NCBI GenBank assembly: GCA_017477025.1
Contig: JAFUYA010000049.1
Span: forward strand, 88,051 to 152,050
DNA: 64,000 nucleotides
Source: Bacteroidales bacterium
GTDB lineage: Bacteria > Bacteroidota > Bacteroidia > Bacteroidales > P3
Reading direction: 5' to 3'
Shown: positions 17,153-26,825 of the stretch, piece by piece
How the letters are laid out: each line of letters starts with the position of its first letter
Position numbering within the stretch: the first letter of the stretch is position 1
Position numbers and translations under genes: made by a program
Notes under the pieces: generated by a model
What the model saw: only the letters and a program-made list of their open reading frames with translations
What the model was told of the DNA's origin: nothing
Databases searched by the model: none

Positions 17153-19123
17153 TTACTTCACAACATTCAACTTGTTAGTAACCATACCGTTGTTTGTTAT
17201 AATTCTGACATAGTAGATGCCGTTTGCAAGTTCGGAAGTATTAATTTGCAATATATTCTCTCCGCTCTTAAGATTTTGTTGTCCCAAATTCATTACTTCT
17301 CTGCCCATTAAATCAACAACGTTGATAACAGCATTGTCAGATTGTCCCATATTGATGTTCAATGTTGCAACATCCTTTGCAGGATTAGGATAAATCATAG
17401 ATTGGAAAATGTTACCGTTTGCTTCATTCAATCCTACTTCTTCAAAACCGATAATTTTGAAATCTGCCATTTCGCCTGCACCGATTCCTTTCAATGAAGT
17501 GTTAGAAACAATAACATTCTTATTAGGGGAAACTATTTTGTATTGACCGCCGTCTATACCGTCTTTTCCTGCATCTTTGATTTCAAAAGTATAGCAACCT
17601 TCTTCAGTAAGCATCTCCAATTTAACCGTATCACGGATAACAGTTCCGTCAGCATAAGCAGGGCTTTGAGCGATGGTTTGACCTTCTGAATCATAAACGA
17701 ACCAAGAAACTTCACTTCCTTTTTTGTCAGTTCTTATAATTACTGATGCAATTCCTTTACCCTCTTTTGGAGCAGGCTTAGTGTAGTTACCTGAAATCTC
17801 TATTGCTTCGTCCAATGCCGTGCCGTTTAATTCAACAATCTTCACTTTAACAGTGGATTGTTTTCCTGTTTCTACAGTTATAGGCTCTTCAAATGCTATA
17901 TTGGTAGATTCAAATGTGATAAACTCTTCTCCTGTCCATGTGAAAGTTTTTGTATCACCTACTTTTTCGTTAGTGTATTCAAATTTGATAGAAGTTAACC
18001 CCTTAAATCCTATGTTACGAACATTTAATGACAAGCCTGCCAAATCAACACAACCTGCTTGTGGGATAAATTGTAAATCTGCCATATATGCGTACAATTC
18101 ATCCATATTAACATATTCTGGCTCAACGTTTATACCTGTATAAATATTAGGTGCAATAACATCGCCTGATTGTTGATAAGTAGAACCGTTATAGTCATAA
18201 TTGTATGTCCAATGTTCGGATGCTTTCAATCCTTCCGTAATGTAAACGGCTAATTCTATATCTCCGAAAACGCAAGGTACTTTGGATGTACTTCCTTCAT
18301 TGTAATCGGTATATTCTTCAGGAATATCATAAGTATAATCTTTAGCGAAGAAAGTTCCTGCAGGGATTATGCCGTCTTCGTTTACTGCTGCAATTGTATC
18401 TCCCCAGTTTTCAGTTACAAAATCTCTCAACATGTGCATGTGAAGGTATCTTGTGTTGTATGCTGATGAATAATCGTCATAAGCATATAAGCATTGTTCA
18501 GGATTGTATAAAGATCCTTGTACTGCTTTTCCGTAATTATGCTGATCACCTTCTATATTGTTTTGCAACAATGCGATATTAAGCAAATTAACAGAGTCCG
18601 GTCTTGCGTCGGCAGTGTAATATGCTTCAACATGTACGGTTAATTTTCTTGTTTTTACGTCAATGCTTGCCGTAGCAGCAACATTAACAGGGCAATCTTC
18701 GTTCAAAAGATTGCTTGCACTTGATTGCCAACGATCTCCGGTAGGACCGAAATTGTAAATTGAGCCGTAATTGTCAGCACTTTTGTCTGTAACACGCAAT
18801 CTGTTCATAGTGCCGGCAGGATAACCGGTAATATCAGCCTGTGAGTACAACTTATCACCCCATTCAGTGGTGTAATTAGGTCTGTATCCTCTTGTATAAC
18901 CACCTTGATGGATATTGATGGTTACAACTCTGTCAGGATTGTTTTTTCTGAACGTTGCAACATTTTGGTGTCCCAAAGGGCAGTAACCGCATCCTATTCC
19001 GGTGTACTCCTCAATGACAACATTGCGTTTTTGAGCCTCTTTGCTGACGATTGTAGGCTCTGTCTGGGCAACAGCTCCGAAACCTAAAGCCAAACTTGCC
19101 GCTACGAATAATAATTTCTTCAT
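17153..19123 (-). CDS. Omp28-related T9SS-exported protein with a CGYC thioredoxin-like motif
   Basis: A 656-residue exported protein. Signal peptide (MKKLLFVAASLALGFGAVAQ), then RNVVIEEYTGIGCGYCPLGH with CxxC at Cys45/Cys48, the pattern of Omp28-like outer-membrane proteins, which carry a thioredoxin-like fold. The middle is beta-rich (about 150-560). The C-terminal ~75 residues are a T9SS sorting domain: MIYPNPAKDVATLNINMG, ANGIYYVRI and a final KLNVVK. It should be secreted through T9SS and kept on the surface or released. Whether CGYC is redox-active is not known. Monocistronic by context, with its own promoter and terminator. Confidence 0.88.
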   Translation of the reverse strand: MKKLLFVAASLALGFGAVAQTEPTIVSKEAQKRNVVIEEYTGIGCGYCPLGHQNVATFRKNNPDRVVTINIHQGGYTRGYRPNYTTEWGDKLYSQADITGYPAGTMNRLRVTDKSADNYGSIYNFGPTGDRWQSSASNLLNEDCPVNVAATASIDVKTRKLTVHVEAYYTADARPDSVNLLNIALLQNNIEGDQHNYGKAVQGSLYNPEQCLYAYDDYSSAYNTRYLHMHMLRDFVTENWGDTIAAVNEDGIIPAGTFFAKDYTYDIPEEYTDYNEGSTSKVPCVFGDIELAVYITEGLKASEHWTYNYDYNGSTYQQSGDVIAPNIYTGINVEPEYVNMDELYAYMADLQFIPQAGCVDLAGLSLNVRNIGFKGLTSIKFEYTNEKVGDTKTFTWTGEEFITFESTNIAFEEPITVETGKQSTVKVKIVELNGTALDEAIEISGNYTKPAPKEGKGIASVIIRTDKKGSEVSWFVYDSEGQTIAQSPAYADGTVIRDTVKLEMLTEEGCYTFEIKDAGKDGIDGGQYKIVSPNKNVIVSNTSLKGIGAGEMADFKIIGFEEVGLNEANGNIFQSMIYPNPAKDVATLNINMGQSDNAVINVVDLMGREVMNLGQQNLKSGENILQINTSELANGIYYVRIITNNGMVTNKLNVVK

Positions 19124-19184
19124 TGTTTTAATGATTTTATGTGTTTTATATTTATTGTATTTCAGGCTTATATAAAATACATCG

Positions 19185-19192
19185 CAAAATTA
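19185..19192 (-). promoter_or_regulatory. -7 promoter box of the Omp28-like gene
   Basis: TAATTTTG on the minus strand, 61 nt before the ATG at 19123. Confidence 0.55.
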
Positions 19193-19197
19193 TGTAA

Positions 19198-21120
19198 TTA
19201 TTTTTTATTTGCAAAATTTTCGCTCAATTTTTCATAAATTTTGTTTTTTATACTGTCTTTGTCGATGCCGCAAATACTCTTCAGTTGTGCAATAGTGCCT
19301 TGTTCAATGAATTTGTCGTCAATACCCATTATCTCAATATCATTCTTGTATCCGTTCTTACGGGCACAGTCAGTTACACTCCAACCGAAACCTCCCGTTT
19401 TGACTCCGTCTTCCACGGTGATTACCGAAGCATACTTATCAAAAATCTTTTTCAGCATGTCTTCATCAAGAGGTTTTAGGAAAAGGAAATTATATATACC
19501 CACTTCGTTGTTTTCACCGTCCGTTTCCTTTACCGCTTGTTTGACATCTTCACCCACAGTACCGATAAACAAAACGGCAACTTTGTTTCCGCATTTTATT
19601 TCTTCCGCTTTTCCTATTTCAAGTTTTTTGAAATCCGTTTTCCATTCAGCGATAAATCCGTTACCTCTCGGATAACGTATTGCAAAAGGTTTTTCGGAAA
19701 AGACAGCCGTGTACATCAAATTACGCATTTCTACTTCGTCCTTCGGAGCGGAAATAATCATATTAGGTATCATATTGAGATAGGACAAATCAAACACTCC
19801 GTGATGGGTAGCTCCGTCATCGCCTACAAGACCTGCCCTGTCAATGCAGAAAATTACGGGAAGATCCTGCAAAGCAGTATCATGAATGATTTGATCAAAC
19901 GAACGTTGTAAGAAAGAAGAATAGACACAACAGAAAGGCCTTATTCCCCGTGTTGCAAAGCCCGATGCCAGAGTAACGGCGTGTTCTTCCGCTATACCGA
20001 CGTCAAAAGTACGGTCAGGGAATTTTTTGTTCATTTCATTCAAACAAGATCCCGAAAGCATGGCAGGGGTAATGGCTACAATATTGTCATATTTTTCAGC
20101 CAATTCAACTAAACTCTTGCCGAAAACTTCCGAAAACTTCAAAGGCTCGTTACCGTTTGCTTGTTTTTTGAGTCTTTCTCCCGTTACGGCATCAAATGTT
20201 CCCGGTGCATGATATACGGTCGGATTGCTTTCAGCCAATGCCAGACCTTTCCCTTTAGTGGTTACGATATGCAACAATTTAGGTCCTTGAATTTTTTTCA
20301 ATTTGTCTATGGTGGCTATAAGTGCAGGAAGATCGTGGCCGTCAATCGGTCCGAAATAGCGAATATGCAGTGCTTCAAAGAATGTACTTTGTCCGGCAAA
20401 TAAATTCTTAAAGAACAATAAGACACGTCTGAAAAAAGTGAGATGTTTGTTGTTGGCGTTCTTGTCCCCGCCCATTGCGTTCCAGATTTGATTTTTTATC
20501 TTATTGTATTTGTGGGATGAGGTAATTTGAGTGAAATAGCCGCTCATTGCTCCGACCCGTTTATCTATACTTATTCCGTTATCGTTGAGGATAACCAAAA
20601 GGTTAGCATTTGTACTGCCTGCTTGATTCAAGGCTTCAAATGCCATACCGCCTGTCATACTTCCGTCTCCGATGACTGCGATATGAAAATTTTTGTTATT
20701 CTTTTTTATTTTATCCGCCAATGCCATACCGAGAGATGCAGATACCGAAGTAGATGCATGGCCCGTACCGAAATTGTCGTATTTACTTTCACTTCTTTTC
20801 GGGAAACCACTTAGACCGTTCAGTTTTCTTATTCGCTTGAATTGTTCTTTTCTCCCCGTAAGAACTTTGTGAGCATAGGCTTGATGGCCAACGTCAAAAA
20901 CCAATGTATCTTCCGGAACGTTAAACAGAAAATGCAGAGCAACGATCAATTCTATGGTGCCTAAGGATGATGCCAAATGTCCGGGATTCTCGCTCAACAC
21001 ATTTATAATATAATGTCTTAGTTCCTTGCAAAGAGTAATTAATTCATCGGTATTAAGACGTTTTACATCGGCAGGAGAATCTATCTTGTCTAATATAGTA
21101 TATTGAAAACTGTCGTCCAT
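19198..21120 (-). CDS. dxs: 1-deoxy-D-xylulose-5-phosphate synthase
   Basis: Thiamine-diphosphate enzyme that condenses pyruvate and glyceraldehyde-3-phosphate to DXP, entry to the MEP isoprenoid pathway and to thiamine and pyridoxal synthesis. Length (640 aa) is normal. Visible: NPGHLASSLGTIELIVALH near the start, VFDVGHQAYAHK, GTGHASTSVSASLGMA, the ThDP motif GDGSMTGGMAFEALNQAG through NDN near 150-180, then DVGIAEEHAVTLASGFA with the catalytic Glu, and the transketolase C domain. The start is supported by a TAAATTTG box at 21154. Single gene. Confidence 0.97.
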   Translation of the reverse strand: MDDSFQYTILDKIDSPADVKRLNTDELITLCKELRHYIINVLSENPGHLASSLGTIELIVALHFLFNVPEDTLVFDVGHQAYAHKVLTGRKEQFKRIRKLNGLSGFPKRSESKYDNFGTGHASTSVSASLGMALADKIKKNNKNFHIAVIGDGSMTGGMAFEALNQAGSTNANLLVILNDNGISIDKRVGAMSGYFTQITSSHKYNKIKNQIWNAMGGDKNANNKHLTFFRRVLLFFKNLFAGQSTFFEALHIRYFGPIDGHDLPALIATIDKLKKIQGPKLLHIVTTKGKGLALAESNPTVYHAPGTFDAVTGERLKKQANGNEPLKFSEVFGKSLVELAEKYDNIVAITPAMLSGSCLNEMNKKFPDRTFDVGIAEEHAVTLASGFATRGIRPFCCVYSSFLQRSFDQIIHDTALQDLPVIFCIDRAGLVGDDGATHHGVFDLSYLNMIPNMIISAPKDEVEMRNLMYTAVFSEKPFAIRYPRGNGFIAEWKTDFKKLEIGKAEEIKCGNKVAVLFIGTVGEDVKQAVKETDGENNEVGIYNFLFLKPLDEDMLKKIFDKYASVITVEDGVKTGGFGWSVTDCARKNGYKNDIEIMGIDDKFIEQGTIAQLKSICGIDKDSIKNKIYEKLSENFANKK

Positions 21121-21153
21121 GATTTATAAGTTTCTTTCCCTTAAACGAAACTG

Positions 21154-21161
21154 CAAATTTA
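21154..21161 (-). promoter_or_regulatory. -7 promoter box of dxs
   Basis: TAAATTTG on the minus strand, 33 nt before the dxs ATG. Confidence 0.55.
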
Positions 21162-21232
21162 CAAAAAAAATATCTCTATTTATTTTTTTTACATTACTTT
21201 TTCGTTTGTCAGGAAAAAGAAAAGACATCATT

Positions 21233-21316
21233 GAAATTTTTCCACACATTTCTTTGAAAAAGTGTGAGATTTCTGTCAAAATCAGGGACTTTTTGGAAGA
21301 AATCACGCACTTTTCT
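21233..21316. repeat. 21-nt intergenic repeat array, site 3
   Basis: Four 21-nt units start at 21233, 21254, 21275 and 21296, with GTGTGAGATTTCT, AAAATCAGGGA and GAAATCACGCAC in phase. Units 2 and 4 form a 17-bp stem (21258-21274 / 21298-21314) with one wobble and one mismatch. It lies between the divergent dxs and comEC genes, so it cannot simply be a terminator. Confidence 0.75.
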
Positions 21317-21349
21317 ATCGTATTGAAACACTGTTTAATATCTTTTATT

Positions 21350-21357
21350 TAATTTTG
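21350..21357 (+). promoter_or_regulatory. -7 promoter box of comEC
   Basis: TAATTTTG; it places transcription start near 21363 and so argues for the ATG at 21385 rather than the TTG at 21355 that lies inside the box. Confidence 0.6.
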
Positions 21358-21384
21358 CAAAGGTTATTGAAGATAAGCGTTTTT

Positions 21385-22686
21385 ATGTTTAAGCGTCCTA
21401 TAATAGTTCTATTGGTATTTTTGATTGCGGTAATTATTGTTGCGGATATATTTCTGCCGACCGTTCTGGTTAGAGATCATTATTCAAATCATTTGTCGGA
21501 AAGTACTGCATTCAGGTATCTTATTGTTGATACGCCTAAACAGACGGCAAGGACAAATTCATATATCGCAAAAGTTGTTGCATATAAAGATTGTTCTTCA
21601 AATCGATGGATCGGAACAAGAGGGAAGATAAAAATATACATTCCGAAAACTGACAGAAACGGAAATAAAAACAAAATCTTTAACTACGGAGATGTTCTAA
21701 CATGTACCGACGACATACAAAGGATAAGGAACTTTGATTCGACGGGGAGATTTGATTATGTCAGATATATGAAACACAAGAGAATTTATTATCAGGTTCT
21801 GGCATTAAACTTTGACCTCACGGCAACGGATTGCGGCAATCCCGTATTGAGTTTGTCAAAGAAAGCAAACTTGTTTTTGAAAAAACGGTTGTCGGCAACA
21901 AATATGGGAGAAGATCAAAAGAACCTTGCCGTTTCTTTGTTGCTCGGAGATAAGAACGATCTTAACGAGCGGATAAGACATGATTTCAACACTGCGGGAC
22001 TTGCACATATACTTTGTGTATCAGGACTGCACATAATGCTGATATTATCAATGTTCTATTTTCTTATGAAACTTATTACACCGACAAATATTTCAGGTTT
22101 GTACATAAGAAACATTTCGGCAATAATTATTTGTTGGATTATGGTGTTCGTTGCAGGTTTCACTCCATCGGCTTTGAGGGTTGCGGTCATGCTTACTCTT
22201 TTTAGTATATCTAAATTTTCATATCTGAATAACGATCGTGTCAATATCTTATTAGTAACGGCATTCATTTTTCTATGTTTCGATCCGTTGGTTTTGTTCA
22301 ATGTTTCTTTTCAGTTATCATTTCTTGCCGTATTGGGGATAGTTACCTTGAAACCTTGGCTCTACAAATTTTTAACAAGTAAATTAAAGGCAGAGAGAAA
22401 TGTTTTCAAGGGATTGTTGTCCAATATCTCAGCAACAACGTCTGCACAAATTTTTACCATGCCGATAGTTGTATTCAATTTCGGCTACTTTCCCTGGTTG
22501 TTCCTGCTCAGTAATTTGGTCGTGATTCCTTTGATGCAGATAATTTTGCTTTCGGTTATTCTTTTGACAATATTCAGCGGAGTACCCGTATTGAACAATG
22601 CGTTGAGTCAGGTGTGCGATGCAGAAATGTCTTTTTTGATAAAAACGGCACAACTAACCGGAACGGACGTAAGTTTTTTACAGTAG
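21385..22686 (+). CDS. comEC: ComEC/Rec2-family competence membrane protein, short form
   Basis: A 433-residue multi-pass membrane protein with the ComEC core. An N-terminal OB-fold-like region (DUF4131) is followed by LAVSLLLGDKNDLNERIRHDF and TAGLAHILCVSGLHIMLI, the family signature near 210-230, then CFDPLVLFNVSFQLSFLAVLGI. The protein ends shortly after the transmembrane competence domain and has no metallo-beta-lactamase domain, which full-length ComEC of about 700 residues carries. ComEC forms the inner-membrane channel for DNA uptake. The ATG at 21385 was chosen from promoter position. It converges with the membrane protein gene at 22711. Confidence 0.88.
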   Translation: MFKRPIIVLLVFLIAVIIVADIFLPTVLVRDHYSNHLSESTAFRYLIVDTPKQTARTNSYIAKVVAYKDCSSNRWIGTRGKIKIYIPKTDRNGNKNKIFNYGDVLTCTDDIQRIRNFDSTGRFDYVRYMKHKRIYYQVLALNFDLTATDCGNPVLSLSKKANLFLKKRLSATNMGEDQKNLAVSLLLGDKNDLNERIRHDFNTAGLAHILCVSGLHIMLILSMFYFLMKLITPTNISGLYIRNISAIIICWIMVFVAGFTPSALRVAVMLTLFSISKFSYLNNDRVNILLVTAFIFLCFDPLVLFNVSFQLSFLAVLGIVTLKPWLYKFLTSKLKAERNVFKGLLSNISATTSAQIFTMPIVVFNFGYFPWLFLLSNLVVIPLMQIILLSVILLTIFSGVPVLNNALSQVCDAEMSFLIKTAQLTGTDVSFLQ

Positions 22687-22710
22687 AGGATTTCACTATC
22701 TTGAAGGATG

Positions 22711-23922
22711 CTACCAATGTCTTGAATCGTATTTGTCAAGGTTATACTTCTTATATCCGTACATATCCGAATTTTTAGTATCAATCCTTATTTTTTCAGA
22801 GTCTTCCTCTTCCTCAACGTCAAAGGCATTTTTGTATTTACTTCGGATATTCTTCATGGATTCGGGAACGTCCGCTTTGAGTGTATATTTTTTGTTTATT
22901 TCATCTATTTCTGCTATTTTCTGTTGCCATTCCTTTTTCTTGGCATTAGCACGTCTTCGATATATAGCAATACAGAGAACCAAAGTTAGAACAATGGTTA
23001 CGATTACAAAGATCATAATAATATTTTCCACAAAGAAATTTCTGTAAGCACTTGTTACAAGGTATGCTCCTCGGGTAAGTATAATGTTGAAGATTAGCAT
23101 CAGAGCAAGAATTAAAATCGGAATGAGATTAACTCGCTCTTTCTCGTCATAATCCTTTCTCCTTTGCTCCATTCCTCTGTATTTTGTTGAAAAAGGCATG
23201 CACAGGAAAAATACGGTCATAATCAATGTAACTATAATGGTTCCTATTTCGCTTTTAGGAAGTGCAGGCATATTCCAAAAGATTAAAATAACGGAACCTA
23301 ATAATACAGGAATGAAAACATTAGAATTAAGATTGTTGAATCTGTCGTTGATAAACGGATTAAACAATTGTTTGATTTCATTTGACATCAAAATAAAGCA
23401 CGTGATAGTGATAATAAGGCTTATTGCAATGCAAGCATACTTCATTAAAGTATTAGGATAGGTCAGTCCCATGAAGTCTGTAACAAGATTCCAATTCCAT
23501 AGATTGAACAGATGCCCGAAGATAAAATTGCAATTTATGCGTATAACGATGCAAATAATTATCCAAAACAGGAATCTCCTCATATGTAATCTGTCGGAAT
23601 TCCATTTTGTAAGGAACAATAAAGAAGTTAATGCGAGAATAATGGAAAATATAACGGGAGTCAGGAATACATTGTTGATATTATCGGCTGATGCCCAAAT
23701 TTCTTCATCACTTGCAGCCGTATTAACACTGTTAAAGTCAATAAAACTGTTATAAATAATCATCTTTACTCCTAAAGAAAATGCAGGCAGAATGGTAAAG
23801 AATTGGAATACCCAAAAGACCAATTCCCATGCTATAATGAAAAGCACGGTACTATTAATCATAGCAGGAATATCAATTTTGAGATTCTTAAATTTATATA
23901 ACAATATCCGTATATTATCCAT
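22711..23922 (-). CDS. Multi-pass membrane protein of unknown function
   Basis: I do not recognise this 403-residue protein. It has about nine hydrophobic segments up to residue ~320, including INSTVLFIIAWELVFWVFQF and IIVTLIMTVFFLCMPF. A charged cytoplasmic-type tail of ~80 residues follows, rich in Lys, Glu and Asp (DVEEEEDSEK). It is the last gene of the S46 peptidase-pheT-repeat protein operon, starting 11 nt after the repeat protein gene. No catalytic motif was seen. Codon use and AT content look like the neighbours. Confidence 0.7.
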   Translation of the reverse strand: MDNIRILLYKFKNLKIDIPAMINSTVLFIIAWELVFWVFQFFTILPAFSLGVKMIIYNSFIDFNSVNTAASDEEIWASADNINNVFLTPVIFSIILALTSLLFLTKWNSDRLHMRRFLFWIIICIVIRINCNFIFGHLFNLWNWNLVTDFMGLTYPNTLMKYACIAISLIITITCFILMSNEIKQLFNPFINDRFNNLNSNVFIPVLLGSVILIFWNMPALPKSEIGTIIVTLIMTVFFLCMPFSTKYRGMEQRRKDYDEKERVNLIPILILALMLIFNIILTRGAYLVTSAYRNFFVENIIMIFVIVTIVLTLVLCIAIYRRRANAKKKEWQQKIAEIDEINKKYTLKADVPESMKNIRSKYKNAFDVEEEEDSEKIRIDTKNSDMYGYKKYNLDKYDSRHW

Positions 23923-23933
23923 AATTCTTTATT

Positions 23934-24350
23934 TTAGTTTTTTCTGTAAAACGAAAATGTTCTGTCTTTCTCCTGCAAGTCTTGTATTTCCTGTACCTCT
24001 TTTGCTATAAGAACGAATATCTCCAGATTCTTCTTCTGCAACCAGCGAATTCCGTCTCCGTCCTTACGGCATGCTGCAGTAAAATAGATAAGGAAATCAT
24101 CCCTTGTATCATTAATCCATTTTTGTGCATCGGCATGCCCGTCAATGGCTATTGTGATTATGGCAATCGCTTCAAAGCCGTTATCAAATAACCAATGCAA
24201 CGCCTGTTCATCTCCGCGTATGACATTACTCCATGCTGCAAGTTCGGGGTAGCCGTTATTAAGCAGGTACTTAAAGAATTTTTTGTCTCCTTTAATTGCC
24301 TGCAACATTGCCATAAGAATCTTTATGTCGTAATGTAAAAAGGATTTCAC
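23934..24350 (-). CDS. Small protein of four ~33-residue helical repeats
   Basis: A 138-residue protein with internal repeats: AIKGDKKFFKYLLNNGYPEL, VIRGDEQALHWLFDNGFEAI, AIDGHADAQKWINDTRDDFL, then ACRKDGDGIRWLQKKNLEI. Each begins with A/V-x-x-G/D-D and has a W or F/Y plus L at the same offset, so it probably forms an ankyrin-like or SEL1-like helical stack. It starts with GTG at 24350, 10 nt after pheT, and is followed by the membrane protein gene 11 nt later. Function unknown; the operon position suggests it is expressed constitutively with pheT. Confidence 0.7.
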   Translation of the reverse strand: MKSFLHYDIKILMAMLQAIKGDKKFFKYLLNNGYPELAAWSNVIRGDEQALHWLFDNGFEAIAIITIAIDGHADAQKWINDTRDDFLIYFTAACRKDGDGIRWLQKKNLEIFVLIAKEVQEIQDLQEKDRTFSFYRKN

Positions 24351-24360
24351 GAGAAAATAC

Positions 24361-26817
24361 TTATCTCAACTTTGCTCCGCATTTTGTTTCAAGAGTATTG
24401 ATAATCTTATTGACTGTAGTTTCTATCTGTTTATCCGTAAGAGTTTTCTGTTCATCTTGAAGGATTATACTGATAGCGTATTGTTTCTTACCCAACTCCT
24501 GTAATTTATCATACACGTCAAACAACGTAACTTGCCGTATGAGTTTTTTATCACACTCTTTAACTGCCTGTTCAATATTGTCAAACGTCTGATCTTTATC
24601 AACAACTAATGCTAAATCTCTCTTAACAGCAGGGAACTTAGAAATGTTTTGATAAGTAACGTCTTTCTTAGGTAACATTTTAAGGACAGCATCCCAATTC
24701 AAGTCGGCATAGAATACATCCTGTTTGATATCAAATTGTTTTTTTAATTTGCCGTTGATACTGCCCAATGTTGCTATAACTTTCTTGCTTTCTCTGTTTA
24801 CGAGTGTTAAACCTTGGGACAAATATTTAGCATCGCTGTCTTTCTGCATAATATTATCAGGATTGATTCTTAAGCGTTGCAGTATAAGCATAACAATGTT
24901 CTTCAAATAGAAAAAGTCAACATTTTGAGGTTTTCCTTGCCATGACATATCACTTAATTTTCCGGTAACAAACAAAGAAAGATGTTTTTCTTCTTTGATA
25001 CGTTTCTCGACAGATAATGTATTAGGAACTCCGATATTCCAATTGTAGCAATTGCCGAATTCAAAAGTTTTCAGATTATTGACCTTACGATTGATATTAA
25101 AAGACAATACTTCCAGACCTGAGTAAAGCAGACTTTGACGCATAACATCCAAATCGGTGGATAAAGCATTAAGAATCTTCACACTCCTTTCTATAGGATA
25201 ATCTTCATCATCATTGTAGTAAGTAGCAGAAGTTAATGAGTTATTCATTGTTTCGTTAAAGCCGTTAGATGCCAAAAATGCAGTAATCGTATATTGGATT
25301 TTTTCCTTATCAGGTTTAGGATTGTACGATAAGGAACTTTTTACACTTTCAGGAAAGTCTATATTGTCATATCCGTATATACGCAGTATTTCTTCCGCCA
25401 AATCACACGGACGAGTAACATCAACTTTATTGGTTGGTATACTGGCTACTAAATGTGTATCATTAAATTCGGAGATTTCAATATTGAGTCCGTTAAGTAT
25501 ATCTTTGATTTTTTCTCTTTCAATCCGTTTGCCGACAAGAGAGTCAAGATAAGAAAAATGCAAGTCAATTACAGGTTTTTCTACTTTTTCGGGATAAATA
25601 TCCTTTATTTCTGAAGTGATTTTTCCCCCTGCTATCTCCTTTATTAGTAAAGCTGCTCGTTTAAGAGCATACACGGTTATATTAGGGTCTGCTCCTCTTT
25701 CATAACGGAATGAAGCATCCGTACTCAACTGATGATACTTGGCAGCCTTACGTATGACTACAGGATTGAAGTAGGCACTCTCTAAAAAAATGTCGGTTGT
25801 GATATCTTTTACTCCTGATTCTGCTCCTCCGAATATACCGGCCAGACACATTCCTTCACTTTCGTTGCAAACGACAGCTTCCTTCCCATTCAGTTCTCTT
25901 TCAATTCCGTCAAGGGTTATAAATTTTGTCCCTTTAGGGAGAGTCCTTACGTTTATTTGGTTGCCTTTGATTTTCTTTAGATCAAAGGCATGCAATGGTT
26001 GTCCGGTTTCCATCAAAACAAAATTGGTAATATCTACGATGTTGTTGATGCTCCTGATACCGATTGCGGACAAATGCTCTTTAAGCCATTTAGGAGACTC
26101 TCCGACCTTTACGTCGGAAATAATCAAACCTGAATATCTGCCGCATAAAGACTGATCTATAGTTATGGATATATCATTTCTTACTTCATCTATTTTGAAA
26201 GTATCTACATTCGGAGTCAATAGATTAACTTTTTCTCCCTTTTGAGATGCAAGGATGGCAACCAGGTCTCTGCCTACTCCTAAATGAGAGGCTGCGTCCG
26301 AGCGATTAGCCGTCAAACCTATCTCCAAAACCGTATCTTCACTTAATTGAAAATAATCCTTTGCAGGCATACCAGCTTCTCCGCTTGGAAGTACCATGAT
26401 TCCGTCATGATTATTGCTTAATTGTAATTCTTTTTCCGAACAAATCATACCTTCGGAAATTTCTCCTCTGAGTTTTGATTTTTTTATTTCAAAGCACTCT
26501 TCTCCATCATATACTTTAGCACCGATAGTTGCAACAACAACCGTTTGTCCTGCGGCAACATTAGGAGCACCGCAAACAATGTGCAACGGTTCAGCACTTC
26601 CGACATCAACGGTTGTAATATGTAAATGGTCACTATTCGGATGCGGCTCACAGGTCAGTACTTTGCCAATGACATATTTATTAAGACCGCCTTTGATACT
26701 TTCGATTTTTTCCAAACCCTCAACTTCCAAACCCGAGAATGTCAAAAGGTCGGCAATTTCTTCTGCATTATACTTTGTAGGTACGTACTCCTTAAGCCAG
26801 TTATATGATATCTTCAT
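24361..26817 (-). CDS. pheT: Phenylalanine--tRNA ligase beta subunit
   Basis: An 818-residue subunit of normal length. Domains in order: N-terminal MKISYNWLKEYVP, tRNA-binding EMAP/OB-like domain around 40-150 (HPNSDHLHITTVDVG and IVCGAPNVAAGQ), B3/4 editing domain (GRYSGLIISDVKVGESP, INNIVDITNFVLMETGQPLH), B5 domain, catalytic-like core, and C-terminal FDX-ACB anticodon-binding domain (ISKFPAVKRDLALVVDKD). It pairs with PheS at 12.2 kb. It lies 8 nt after the S46 peptidase gene, an unusual operon partner, and is followed by the repeat protein. Confidence 0.97.
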   Translation of the reverse strand: MKISYNWLKEYVPTKYNAEEIADLLTFSGLEVEGLEKIESIKGGLNKYVIGKVLTCEPHPNSDHLHITTVDVGSAEPLHIVCGAPNVAAGQTVVVATIGAKVYDGEECFEIKKSKLRGEISEGMICSEKELQLSNNHDGIMVLPSGEAGMPAKDYFQLSEDTVLEIGLTANRSDAASHLGVGRDLVAILASQKGEKVNLLTPNVDTFKIDEVRNDISITIDQSLCGRYSGLIISDVKVGESPKWLKEHLSAIGIRSINNIVDITNFVLMETGQPLHAFDLKKIKGNQINVRTLPKGTKFITLDGIERELNGKEAVVCNESEGMCLAGIFGGAESGVKDITTDIFLESAYFNPVVIRKAAKYHQLSTDASFRYERGADPNITVYALKRAALLIKEIAGGKITSEIKDIYPEKVEKPVIDLHFSYLDSLVGKRIEREKIKDILNGLNIEISEFNDTHLVASIPTNKVDVTRPCDLAEEILRIYGYDNIDFPESVKSSLSYNPKPDKEKIQYTITAFLASNGFNETMNNSLTSATYYNDDEDYPIERSVKILNALSTDLDVMRQSLLYSGLEVLSFNINRKVNNLKTFEFGNCYNWNIGVPNTLSVEKRIKEEKHLSLFVTGKLSDMSWQGKPQNVDFFYLKNIVMLILQRLRINPDNIMQKDSDAKYLSQGLTLVNRESKKVIATLGSINGKLKKQFDIKQDVFYADLNWDAVLKMLPKKDVTYQNISKFPAVKRDLALVVDKDQTFDNIEQAVKECDKKLIRQVTLFDVYDKLQELGKKQYAISIILQDEQKTLTDKQIETTVNKIINTLETKCGAKLR

Positions 26818-26825
26818 CTTTTATT

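Noticed and set aside
21121..21352. Open plus-strand frame of 77 codons before comEC.
   Set aside because: It lies over the dxs promoter and the repeat array and has no protein-like composition outside the repeat.
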